Positions 22,053 to 33,675 of a stretch of DNA of 64,000 nucleotides are shown in pieces. Below the pieces are notes generated by a model. The model was not told where the DNA came from and did not search any database. It saw only the letters and a program-made list of their open reading frames with translations. Source of the DNA: Costus lasius (Eukaryota > Streptophyta > Magnoliopsida > Zingiberales > Costaceae); NCBI GenBank assembly GCA_027563935.2, contig CM050453.2, positions 83,302,665-83,366,664 on the forward strand, written 5' to 3'. A program made the translations under genes and the position numbers. The first letter of the stretch is position 1, and every line of letters begins with the position of its first letter.

Positions 22053-25000
22053 CTAGAGGTTGAGCAACCTCAACCCCATATCTCTAGTACGACCATCATG
22101 CTTCTGCTGCGCCAAAGCCTTGGTCAGTGGGTCGGCTAAATTGCTCTCTATGTCAACTCTGCTAATCTTGATATCACCTCGATCAATGATCTCTCTGATC
22201 AGGCGAAATCTCCTGAGCATGTGTTTGGACCTTTGATGAGACCGTGGTTCCTTAACATGTGCAGTTCCCATTGTTGTCATAGTAGAGCTCAATGGGATCC
22301 ATTGCACTTGGAACCACCTGAAGTTCAGAAAAGAACTTCCTGATCCAAACGGCTTCATTGGCTGCCTCAGAAGCAACCACATACTCAGCTTCGGTTGTAG
22401 AGTTAGCTATGGTGGATTGCTTGAAGCTCTTCCAGCATACAGCACCTCCAACCATCTTAAAATAATAGCTGGTCTACGATCTGAAGTCGTCAGGATCAGT
22501 CTGGAACGACTCATCAGTGAAGCCCTGCACACTGAGCTCTTCCTGTCCCCCGTAGACCATATAGAATAAATCCTTAGTCCTTTTCAGGACACTCAAGGAT
22601 ATTCTTTACAGCCACCCAGTGCTGCAGACCTGGATTGGATTGGTATCGGCTGGTTATGCTCATAGCATATCCCAAATCTGGTCTAGTACACAACATTGCA
22701 TACATGATCGATCCTACTGCCGAAGCATAAGGAATTCGACTCATGTCATCCCTCTCAGCCTGTGTTGTAGGACACTGGCTCTTTGAGAGAGTAAGGCCAT
22801 GTCTTACTGGAAGGTATCCTTTCTTGGATTGCTCTAAGTTGAACCTCTCCAGGACCTTATCAATGTGGGTACTCTGACTAAGGGCCAGAAGCCTCTTGGA
22901 TCTATCCCAGTAGATCCTCACGCCCAGAATGTAGGCGGCCTCCCCTAAGTCCTTCATCTCGAAACACTCCCTAACCATGTCTTCATAGCTTGAAGACTAG
23001 GGATGTCGTTTTCGATGAGCAGTATGTCATCAACATACATGACCAGAAAAGTCACCAAGCTCCCACTGAATTTTCTGTATACACAGGCGTCATCTTCACT
23101 TTTGATAAAGCCATAATCTCTCGCAGCTTCATCAAACGGAAGATTCCAACTTCGAGATGCTTGCTTTAATCCATAAATGGATTTCTTTAGCCTGTAGACC
23201 TTACTAGTATCTGTAGGATGAATGAAGCCATCAGGTTGTGACATATACACATCCTCAGTCAGCTTCCCGTTAAGGAACGCTGTCTTCACATCCATCTGCC
23301 ATATCTCATAATCATGATATGCAGCTATAGCAAGTAAAATCCGAATGGATTTGATCATGGCAATTGGCGAGAAGGTTTCATCATAGTCCACCCCGTGGAC
23401 TTATTTAAATCCTTTAGCCACTAGTCTACCCTTACAGGTAACTATATTGCCATCCATGTCTGTCTTTTTCTTGAAGACCCATTTACACCCTATGGGTTTT
23501 ACCCCATCAGGCAGCTCAACCAAATCCCAGACTTGGTTAGCCGACATGGAATCCATCTCGGATCGCATGGCATCAAGCCATCTCTTGGAGTCCGGTCCAC
23601 TGACCGCCTCATCATAGGTTATGGGTTCATCCTTAATGATGAAGATCTCATCGTGTTGGGTCGGCAGCGAGCCATACCTGTCAGGTGCACGATGAATCCT
23701 CCCAAACCTACGTGGGACCTGTGTCTGAGCCTCAGGTTATACAGCAACCGGTGCAGGTGGCTCAGATTCCATCTCTTTGTCTTGTGGTTGCACTTGGTCC
23801 TCATCTAAGTCAAACTTCCTCCCACTAACTTCTTTCATGAGAAATTCTTTCTCAAGAAAGACAACACCCCGAGCAACAAAAACTTTGTTCTCGGTGGGAA
23901 CATAGAAGTAGTAACCCTTAGTCTCCTTAGGGTACCCCACAAACATACACTTATCAGATCTAGGTTCTAGCTTGCTAGAATCCTGACGTTTGACATAAGC
24001 CTTACATCCCCAGATCCTGATAAAAGTCAGATTAGGGCGTCTCCCACTCCATATCTCGTATGGAATCTTTGAGACACTCTTAGATGGAACATTATTCAGT
24101 ATTAGAGAAGCTGTCTTAAGTGCATGTCCCCAGAATGAGGGAGGTAGAGTTTGTATGACTCATTATAGATCGAACTATGTCCAACAAGGTTCGATTTCTC
24201 CTTTCAGACACACCATTCCATTGAGGTGTTTCAAGAGGAGCGAGTTGGGATATGATCCCACACTCTCTCAGATAGTCAAGGAACTCACCGCTCAGGTACT
24301 CTCCACTACGATCTGATCGAAGAGCCTTAATGGATCTACCAAGCTGGTTCTCTACTTCATGTCTAAACTCCTTAAATTTCTCAAAGGATTCAGACTTATG
24401 TCTCATCAAATAGACATAACCATATCTACTGAAGTCATCAGTAAACGCGATGAAGTAGTTGTACCCTCCTCTGGCTTGTTTATTGAAAGGCCCACACACA
24501 TCAGTATGTATGAGATCTAATAAACCTCCTGCCCTCTCATCAGTCTTGGTGAAGGTTGCCTTTGTCATTTTCCTTAATAAACAAGTCTCACATGTATCAA
24601 GTTCCTCCAAGGAACTCGAATCTAACAACCCATTTGCATGGAGTTGTCGAATGCGATTCTTGTTTATATGGGCTAATCGACAATGCCGTAGGAAAGCACC
24701 AACTGAACCACTCAGTTTGGTCCTTTTATTATTTATGTTACAAATAGAGCTATCCATGTCCAAGACATGCGGACTATTGCATAAAGTACCCTTGCTCTAA
24801 AACATGTTTGCAAAAGAAAAAGAACATAAGTTCTCTTTTATTTCAAACTTAAATCCTTTCTTTGCCAAGCAAGGAGTGGATACAATGTTTTGGCAAGAGA
24901 AGGTACATAATAGCAATTGTCTAGCTTTAACTGAAGTCCAGAAGGAAGGGAGAGAAACTCCTACAGCAACAGCAGCAACTTGTGCCCTATTACCTATCCG

Positions 25001-25643
25001 TAGGTCAATCTCTCTAGGCCTTACCGATCTATCCTTTCAGAGCCTTCGCATATTTGTACAAATATGAGCTCCACATGCGGTATCCAATACCCATGTCATA
25101 GGAGTAGAAAGGTTGACTTCGGTAACACAAATACCTGAGCATGAAGACAAGGCCTTGCCTTTCTTCTCCTCATTCTGAAGTTGTAACATGTCCTTCAACA
25201 TGTGAGGTGGCCCTCCACATGAATAGCACCTATTATTCCTGATCATATCCATCTTTAATTTCAGTTCCTTGGTCAAGCCTTTCGGCTCAACACACTGAAT
25301 ATCAACTTTAGGACGATTGAGCTCAACCAATTCATTAAAGAGCTGCCTTAGATTAAAAATAATCTCAGAGGCACTTTTCGATTCATATCACCCTCTTTAT
25401 TCACGTGACATGTTGGTTATCAATCCCCAAAGTATCAATCTGATGCTTATCATAAGCATCCCTCTCAGCCGCTGAGGCCGAGCATAGAAGTGGCTCAGGA
25501 AAAGGACGCTCAAGGACATAAAGCTTCCTTTCGAGCTTGAGCATGATTCTCAAGTTCATATACCAATCCAGTAAGTTGGATCCAACCAACTTATTACTTT
25601 CCAGGGTAGATCGCAGTGACCAAATGCCATTGTTCATAGCCAT
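22053..25643 (-). pseudogene. Copia A gag-pol remnant
   Basis: Read leftward: gag N-terminus from an ATG at 25643 (LRIMLKLERKLYVLE near 25540), zinc-knuckle relic and protease (WVLDTACGAHICTN near 25090), integrase (GLLDLIHTDVCGPF near 24500; SDRSGEYLSGEF and NGVSERRN downstream), RT (DVKTAFLNGKL near 23270; YVDD near 23030) and RNase H (TTEAEYVVASEA near 22390). About 150 codons of central gag are deleted between 25400 and 25330. The zinc knuckle has lost its CCHC spacing. Many frame changes occur. This would be a single copia polyprotein; it cannot be made here. Confidence 0.88.
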
Positions 25644-27336
25644 TGTTCTACAACAACCAAGAAACAGCAGATTAGTACTACTTCGAGTCATTTAAACTGG
25701 ACTTGTTTTAAATGACCATGGCTCCCACTATTTTTAATCGAATTGACAACCCACAAAGTCAATCGAGAAATCCAAGATTTCCTAGTGAGATGAGATCCTC
25801 ATTCCACACAGGGCTTCGCGTCCCACGAGGGTGGGATGAGATGCACAAAGTGACCTATGTTTCCTAAGGTGGGCGCGCCGGCCAATTGCTCCAAGCAATT
25901 CCCCTTATTGAGACAGTCCAAGCATTTCATGTCCAGCGAGGGCTGGATACAGCATGAAACCCTAACCTCTCAATGATGCCTCTTGAGTTTCACCATGTGC
26001 CTAGCACACATGAAAATCTAGTCAAGTCCATTCCTAACCGTTATGCCCAGGGCCAACGAGTTTCCTTGCGAGGGCACGCCCAGGTTAAAACTGGACTGGG
26101 GAAACCATTATCACCACGCACTTTCTAAAGATAAGTGGGTGTGTCCCACGAGGGTGGGAAACAATTCACAACTCCACTGATCGATAGCTTAGTGAGGGCT
26201 ACGCGTTAGAAGGCTACCAGACTTGATATTTTAATTGAGGGTTTTTGTTTAAGGTCTCATCATCTCAGTTTTATCTTATGTCTATCATTACAGGCATGCA
26301 ATCCTATGGTGATAACATAACGATAAAACATTACAGGCATGCTTCTGCAGATAATAATAAAAGCAGTAAAGAATGATGTGATCATATCCTATTCAAGACA
26401 TTGAACCAACCCATGCCATGGAAGAGGTTCAACTCTTGTCCTAGAACTCAAGCCCCAAAAACTAGACCTAGCCTAGCCGACCTCTAGCTTGAACTTCAAG
26501 GTTGGCTCCAAGGTCCTTCTCTCATGGTTTAGCTCTCAAACCCTAGAGGTACACTTTAAAAGTTCCCCACAGGTTCGGCCAATTCCATGGTCTTCCTCCA
26601 AGGAAGGTGCGCCACCATGCAAGGGGCCAAGATGGCCAGCTCTCAAACCAAAAGAGGTTTGGCCAAGCTTTCTTGCGCCACCAAGCAACCAAGCACCAAC
26701 TTGCATGCGCCACCTTGCATGCGCTACCTTGCATGCTTGTGCCATCAAGCAAGATGCGAGCATCAAGGTCCAAGAAGGATGCGCCTAGCCCTTAATCTTC
26801 ATCTTAATTTTTACAAAGATAATGAAAAGGATGGCACGCAGGCCGCACAAGGATACATCACAGGCATGCAAAAGGGGCTTGACTCATGATCACAACATTA
26901 TGCACAATCAAGGTATTTACTCATGCAATTCTACATGCTCATGAAAAACATAAAATCTGAAATTTTACTTTTTCATAAAACTAGTCTCTTTTTCTCATCT
27001 TCTTCTCACAAATCTTTTGGTTAATTGCGATTTATTTTTCATGATGAATTCAGAGATCCTTTCGGCTGGCAATTTTGTCAGATCAAGAGACTTGGCCAGT
27101 TCGAAGACACAATGCCCGTCCTACTTGACAAAATTACGTGCGCCTTTGATCTTTAAATCAAACAAGAAAAATAGTCCAAAAATCCAAAAGAGATTGAGAG
27201 GATGATAGAAACAAGAAACCCTAATTTTTCCTACTTAGAAAAATCGTTCGCCATGCATCATGCTATTTACGAAAATAGAGATATGGCATGTGAGCATGAA
27301 AGAAAAGCATAAAACATTGTTCGAGTCTTGCAAGCC
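25644..27336 (-). other. Copia A 5' leader with conserved hairpins
   Basis: The untranslated leader between primer site and gag. It contains stems at 25821-25836, 25884-25900, 25925-25959 and 26144-26159 and a conserved block at 27061-27155. All are shared with Copia C and D. Short plus-strand open frames here are not genes. Confidence 0.7.
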
Positions 27337-27348
27337 GCTCTGATACCA
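27337..27348 (-). other. Copia A primer-binding site (tRNA-iMet)
   Basis: The minus strand reads TGGTATCAGAGC, one base from the LTR end at 27350. Confidence 0.9.
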
Positions 27349-27349
27349 C

Positions 27350-29336
27350 TGTAGGGAAACCCCGGGGATATTTTACAATTTTTCAGAGATAGAGATTACA
27401 AAATACATTGCACAGCGGAAGCAATATCCCCGAAATAGGCCGGTCCCAAAAACCCAGTGAAGATCGCATGCAAGAAAGTCGACACGATGAGTTAGGAAAT
27501 ACCTTAGAGCAAGATGAGGTCGATGTCGTGATAGGCGCCCAAGCGTGCGCCCTCTGCAGTCTCACACACACAGATCCCTGAAGTCCTCTTCTTCCACGCC
27601 CGGTGCTAGCCTCGGGAAGAAGATCCAAGCCTTGTGCTCCTTCTTCAAAGTATGCACCACCTCCAAGGTAGATGCGCCAAAGATGAAGAAGGATGAGGGA
27701 GAGGGAAACCGCCAAGCATCAAGTTCCTTGCGTCAAGAGAGAAGGAAGAAGCTTGCGGCTAGGGTTTGGAAGGAAGAAGAAGATGCGCCACTTCTTGGTG
27801 TTGTCGCCCTTCAAGCCCTTGCTTTCGCCCCTCCTCTTGTTGTCACGCCTCTAAGGATTGTTAACCTCAAGAGGGGGCGGCTAGGGTCACTTATAAAGAG
27901 CTAGAGGCGGTTAGGGCAAGGGTTGAGATCATGACAAGTGTATGGCTTGGATGAGAAGGTTTGAGGTAAGGAAAGTCTCCAAGACTTTACCATAAACCTC
28001 ATTCAACCTTTCTATAAGCTAACAAGCCTTGCCTTGTGCGCCAAGGCCTAGCCTTGCGCCCCAAGCAATGCCTTAATGCATTCACACTATCAATGGGAGA
28101 GGGCTAGGCGCATAAAGCTTCCTTAATGAAGCAAATTTGCCATCCAAACCCCATTATGCCCCTTAGGCGCCAATGGGCTTGGCTTCCTCCCCATTATACC
28201 CTTTTAGCCTATTGCCTCTTCATGACAACTTATTATTGGGCCTCATTGGATAATGAGCTAGCCCAAACTTCATTACATGGCTAGATTAAGCACTTGGATC
28301 CAATCCAATGCAACCCTAATCCAAATGTGGCCAACTATGGTCAATTTCGGGTCAACCTGCCATAAATGGAGTTTGGCTCCAATAACATCCTTCCATCTCA
28401 TCAGGCCCATTGGCGCTGATGAAATCTCCAAAATAGATCCGAGTTATCCAATAACTCGATCATAAGCCTTCCCGATCAATACGAGAACTCGAGTATCAAG
28501 GTGTGCGACCCTGTAGGTCCCTCTGACGTTGGCAGTGATGACCAAATGTCACCACAAGCAGTGAGTGGCACCTAGCAGTGCATCGCTGCTACCCAAGTCA
28601 TCGGAATGGATATCGACATCGACATCCCCATCATTGCAACAAGGTACAGATGCATTACAGTCTCTTTGCCGAACTAATATCCGATTGGACAAGTGTGTCA
28701 TCACTTGTTTTCACCCAATCACATGGTTATGACTAAATCAGGTTCTCACCTGGGTATGGCCATACACTTTCAGTCATAGAACCATAGAGGAGCTCCATGG
28801 ATATCATACTTCCCTTAGGAAGGGGCAAATCCTGTGTCTGTCCATTGACCTTCTCATAAGGGTCGTGACATGCTCAATGACAACCGTTATTACCTCCCAA
28901 CTACGTTGAAGTATTAGGTTGTATCAAAGCAAGTCCCTAACCATATAGAATGGTCAATGACCTCAAGTCAAGGGATCAATGCATCTCCTGTCACTTGTGA
29001 GGATAACTCATGACACCAAGTCATAGCCTCACAGCAGGTCGGTCCAGTATATCCTCCAATGATATACCCATGTGTCTGCGTTAGCACCACGTGCCTAACT
29101 GGCCCACATACCAGTCTCACAAGTACCAGAGCTGTCCCATATCCACTCAGGTACATCGACTGGGGACAATCATTTGAGCATAGATCCAATCTGTCTCCAA
29201 GGACATTATCATGTAAGTACACAATCGCAGGTGTAGACAAACAATGATAACGACAATGCCAGAAAGATATATGAATATCAGAGTCAAGTAGTACAAAGAT
29301 GGACCAAAACTAGGTCCTAGGGCATATACACCAACA
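27350..29336 (-). repeat. Copia A 5' LTR
   Basis: 1987 bp, TGTTGGTGT...CCCTACA on the minus strand. Contains the CATCAG...CTGATG inverted motif near 28399 that recurs in all A/C/D/E LTRs. Confidence 0.92.
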
Positions 29337-29700
29337 CTCGGGTGGTCCCCGATGAGACAACGGAGAAGATTGCCCAGGCTACAGTTAATGACCTCGGTTT
29401 GCCCATCGGTTTGGGGATGATAGGCCATGGACAACTTCAGAGTGGTGCCCAAGAGGGCCCACAGTGAGCGCTAGAAGTGGCTCACAAAACGCGTGTCGCG
29501 ATGGGATATGATGGTCGAAGGAAGGCCACGGAGATGCACAATCTCTTGGACAAAAAGATGTGCGATGTGAGAAGCGTCTGTTGTGCGCGAACATGGGATA
29601 AAATGGGCCATCTTCGAAAATTGATCAACAACGACGTAGATTGAATCGAAACGGGAGGCAGTCCGAGGCAACCCGAGGACAAAGTCCATGCTCAGGTCGC
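29337..29700 (-). pseudogene. G2 integrase core fragment
   Basis: Read leftward: [25 protein letters not shown], then [12 protein letters not shown] and the GTTLKLSMAYHPQTDGQTEV motif, ending at RCLIGDH where Copia A interrupts. The Asp usually found in SDRD is His here (position near 29508), removing a catalytic residue. It joins protease-region sequence directly at about 29700, with RT, RNase H and the zinc-binding part of integrase missing. Confidence 0.9.
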
Positions 29701-31680
29701 GTAGACAGTCTTGGCTGCATGAGCTTCGTGAACCAGTGCGGGGGTGCGCATGAGGGAGATCATGGGGGAAGGCGGAGGGGCGGGTGCCGAGGGTGTAAGC
29801 AGGCCCTTGGAGGTGGACACACGAAGCTCCTTGGGCGGAACTGGGATCAGACGGATCTTTTGCTCATCGTGGTCGAACACATAAGTGTTCGATCGGCCAT
29901 AGTGGACTACGTCTCTATCGTACAGCCATGGGCGGCCAAGGAGGACGTGGGCGACGTCCATAGTCGCAACGTCGCACAAAACCTTCTCACGATAGTTTCC
30001 AAACGCGATGGGAACCTGACATTGGTGCGTGACCGGAAGGCTCGTGGTATCGACCCATGCGATAGAGTAAGGTCTCAGATGGGGTTCAAGGGAAAGACCG
30101 AAACACGTGACTGCGGTTCGAGAGACCACGTTCAGGCTACTACCACCGTCAATGACGATCTTACACGAGTGCCCATTGCACTTAATGTAAGTCGTAAAAA
30201 TGCCCGAGCACCTACAATCCTTGGTAGGCGCATGCTGCACAAGGTTGCAGCGAACGACGAGTGTGGACAGACTTGATTCCTCGCCACTAGTGTAACACTC
30301 CGCCTCAACGTCGTGTTCAGCGGGGGTTATGGTGGCGACGCGAGCCGGACCCGTGTCGGCTCGAGCAGGTTTCTTGGGACATTCACGCGACATGTGACCC
30401 GGCTGCAAACAGTTATAGTAGGTAATACGGCCTGAGGCTCCGACCGCTGGGGCCTTGCCCTTCTCCTCCCAAGTGGGCCGAGAAGGTGAAGCCTCAGGGG
30501 GTGGGCGTCTAGGGGGCTGATGGGCCGGGGGTGCTGGTCATGGGTCCGGATGAGGCTCTGAACGCTCAAGTCGCGGGTGGGGCTGCGGACCGCCTACATG
30601 AGGACGCCCATGGGGGCCAAGGTCACTGTGTCTTGCAGCGACGCGAAGGTCTTGCTCGATGTCTCGAGCCAGCTGAAAAGTTTGGTCATGGGTCTTAGAT
30701 CCATACGTGGGTAAGGCTCGGCGGATATCCGCACGGAGCCCGTTCTTGAATTTTGACAAAACTAACTCGGGGTCCTCTTGCAAATTGCAACGGAGTTGCA
30801 ACGTCTCGAAGGTGAGACGATACTCCTCGACGGTACCTGACCCTTGGTGTAGGCTACTATATTGATCAAGAAGGGGGTACATAACGCTCGCGGAGGCGAT
30901 ACTGCATCTCCGCCCACTCAGTGACCGGGGGAAGGGCCTGCTGCGTATTTTGGCGCTCCACGTTCTCCCAATGTAAACATGTAGACCCCTCAAGTAAGGT
31001 GCGCACATACCGAACCCGCGAGTACGGAGGCCAGTCGCTAAGGTCAAAATACGCGTCAACGGACGCGACCCAATCTAAGAACTGTGTGGGCTCAAGACCA
31101 CCTGTGAATGGTGCAGGGGTGTTACGAATGAAACGACAGAAATCGTCATCTACCCGAGGGCGCTCAACGCGGGTTTGGGCTAGGGTTCGAGGTGTAGCCC
31201 AAGCGTGGCCAAAGTGACCACCGGGCTGGGGCCCTTGCACGGCCCAAACATCATCCTTATCGAGGGGGTCATCACCATAATTTGGGTTCCTAGGACCTCA
31301 TGAGGCCGCGAGTGACCCCATTCGTCCTCGGGGACACGCCGCTGTGTGGGCGCGGCCATCGGGGGCAATTCTCTAGTGGGGGCTGGGTTTGCGGACACCG
31401 AAGGGTTAACCGAGTTCGGGCGACCATGCTCCGCGGACTCGGGTTGACCAATAAGGTGTTGGATCCCAGACAAAATCTGCTGGACCATGGCATGTGTGCT
31501 AGCTTGTTGAGCGTCCACTCGTGCGGACAGCGCATCAAGTTTCGTATCGATCCGCGCCTCAAGCGCAACCATAGACTCTAACCGGGTGCTAGCCCCTTCT
31601 GAAGGCTGGACTGACTCTTGGGTTTCGGGGATGGTTTCCGGGTATTGAGACGACATAATTTGTGACCGCGTAGTCACCAT
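29692..31680 (-). pseudogene. G2 gag and protease
   Basis: Gag starts at the ATG at 31680 (MVTTRSQIMSS) and changes frame at least twice. The capsid region includes APFTGGLEPTQFLDWV (about 31100) and VEEYRLTFETLQLRC (about 30810). The zinc knuckle near 30410 has Tyr in place of its first Cys. The protease follows, with VIDGGSSLNVVS near 30160; Asp-Gly-Gly-Ser is a known variant in plant gypsy proteases. The frame stops at 29692, where integrase sequence begins without an intervening RT. Confidence 0.87.
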
Positions 31681-31786
31681 GCACAAACAAGAGGGACATG
31701 ACTTAAAGCGAAATGCTGAAATATGCAGAAATATGCAATGCAATGGTGAAGGATCGTGCAAACGATAAGAATTGAATGCGCAACGT

Positions 31787-31798
31787 CCTCTGATACCA
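31787..31798 (-). other. G2 primer-binding site (tRNA-Met)
   Basis: The minus strand reads TGGTATCAGAGG, four bases from the LTR end at 31803. This fixes G2 as minus-oriented. Confidence 0.88.
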
Positions 31799-31802
31799 GA
31801 AT

Positions 31803-31981
31803 TGATGAAGCAACTAATGGGTGAGGGGATCCTTAAGCCGTACTCTAGGATTGTACACAATGCTCGATAAAACGGGAGAGGGTCGCGAGACGAGGGAAGA
31901 GAAAATGCGTCGAAAAAGTGCAGGGAATCCGGTTGAAAGCACGACGAAACAACGACGAGTTCAATTAGGGCAACACGAATG
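31803..31981 (-). repeat. G2 5' LTR, 3'-terminal part
   Basis: Begins TGATGAAGCAACTAATGGG (plus strand), as at 16158. Interrupted at 31981 by Copia B; the rest is 41070-42523. Confidence 0.92.
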
Positions 31982-33661
31982 TGTTGGGGTATGCCCTTAA
32001 GGCTAATGTTTGAGGCCTTGGGATTTTTTCAGTATCATGTACAAACTCTTATGTTTATAAAGGCAATGGTTGTTATTCAGTTTGTTACATTGTCTGCTGC
32101 AATAAGTGTACTTCTGAATAATGTCTCAATGCTGTTCAGCTAGGCTGACATGCTCTATGTCCTTAGTCGAGATATCTTGGTGAACATGAGACAGCCTTGA
32201 TATGATTGAGACTAATATGTGTTCTAATCTTATAGGATGCTTCGAGCATGGAATAAGATGTAGACTCATGGGTACATTGGATGTACTGGACAGACCCTAC
32301 TAGGATATTCAATTGCTTGTCACAATGTGAATAATCCTTGTATGCATCAAGTGGCACATGTCCTCTGACTTGAGATCACTTGTGTTTCTAAATGATGATT
32401 GTCATTGTTTTGAGGTAGTTCAATATCATTTGAAACATAATGGTTATAGACTATCTTGGATAATGATCATGAGTCAGGTTAGGACACTAGTGATAGATAT
32501 AGGATTGCCGTCTCCTTGATTGGAGTGTGATGTTCTAAAGGGGGCCCCCCCTGAATGAGATGATTGAGAAAGTGTATGGCCATACCCAGGTGACTATGTT
32601 CATCTGATCTAATCATGCTCATCATATTGGAGCTACAGGCTTGACACGCTTGTCCAATAAGAACATCCAGTGGCAAAGGAATTATGTATGCCTAGTGAGT
32701 TGATTCACACTTGTGCTATGGTTTGGGTGTAGTCTTGGAAGACTCTTTCTTTTATATCGGGAGACAGTGATGTGTTGCTAGATACCCCTCACTGATCGTG
32801 ATAACGTAAGTTATCGTTACCGACATTTAAAGGAAACCCTCAGGGTCGCACAATTTGATGATATGGCTTACTTAAGTCAGATCGTGTGGACTGAATTGTC
32901 AGGGTTCAGTTTAAAGGGATTTAATCTCTGATTGTGAGTGAGATCTGGTCTGATCATGTTTGATTGATTAGGGCTTGAGATCGGTAAGCTTCGATCGAGA
33001 GAATTGGTGCTAGATCGGTCAGATCAGGAGCATCAAGAGATGAACGGTTAGATCTGGAACCTTAGGGTTTAATGTGATCTAGACCAAATAGCTTGGGTTA
33101 ATTGGTCTTTGAACCAGACCAAAATTGAACCGGTTCACATGGGTGAACGCATGGTTCAAAGCTTGAGGCGTTTTGATCGGTTTTGAGATCGTGGGCGCAT
33201 GACTTCATTGCTTGCTATTTTTGGAAAGTAATAAGCGCCACTTGCATCAACGCCTCAACGCTTGATTCTATTCTCGTCACCTTCTCTTGGCTTTGACGAG
33301 AGACTTGCATTCTGGTGTAAGAGAGGTGGACGAAAAGGAGAATTCGCCCAAGCAAAGATCTCTTCATCCCTTCTAGCGATCAAGGATACCTTGGGCCCTT
33401 GCTAGCACAAGGAACGCCAAAGGAAGTAGGCGACATCTTCTTGTGTGCGTCTTCTTTGGAGGAGAGCGGCATCACTCTCTACTTCCAAGTCGCCATTCGA
33501 ATCAATGGCTTTGGTATGATCTTCTTCCGATCTTTATATTGTTTAAGGTTGATCATATGAACATATATTACATGCGATCCTCATGAAACCCTTTATCCGC
33601 TGCCAAAAGAATTTACTTGCGCCACTCTAGGGTTTCGCTCCCCCTTGAAGGGGACCCTTCA
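31982..33661 (+). repeat. Copia B 5' LTR
   Basis: TGTTGGGGTATGCCC...GGGACCCTTCA, 1680 bp, followed by the primer-binding site TGGTATCAGAGC at 33664-33675. Confidence 0.97.
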
Positions 33662-33663
33662 AT

Positions 33664-33675
33664 TGGTATCAGAGC
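33664..33675 (+). other. Copia B primer-binding site (tRNA-iMet)
   Basis: TGGTATCAGAGC, two bases after the LTR end. Confidence 0.93.

Larger units (their letters stand above)
20200..29336 (-). mobile_element. Copia A: decayed Angela-like element inside G2 integrase
   Basis: Paired LTRs, a tRNA-Met primer site, a long leader and copia domain order (protease, integrase, RT, RNase H) all read on the minus strand. The 3' LTR lacks its last ~150 bp at the left edge and no target duplication is visible, which points to a later deletion at that junction. By-eye LTR divergence is about 2%. The LTR begins TGTTGGTGTATATGCCCT, like Angela/BARE-1 elements. Confidence 0.9.

Noticed and set aside
27335..27349. 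Possible tRNA gene fragments at the repeated CTCTGATACCAC sites
   Set aside because: These are retrotransposon primer-binding sites next to LTR ends. No cloverleaf surrounds them.
29641..31217. Plus-strand open frames of 93-211 codons opposite G2 gag
   Set aside because: They are the antisense of recognisable gag and protease sequence and have no motif of their own.
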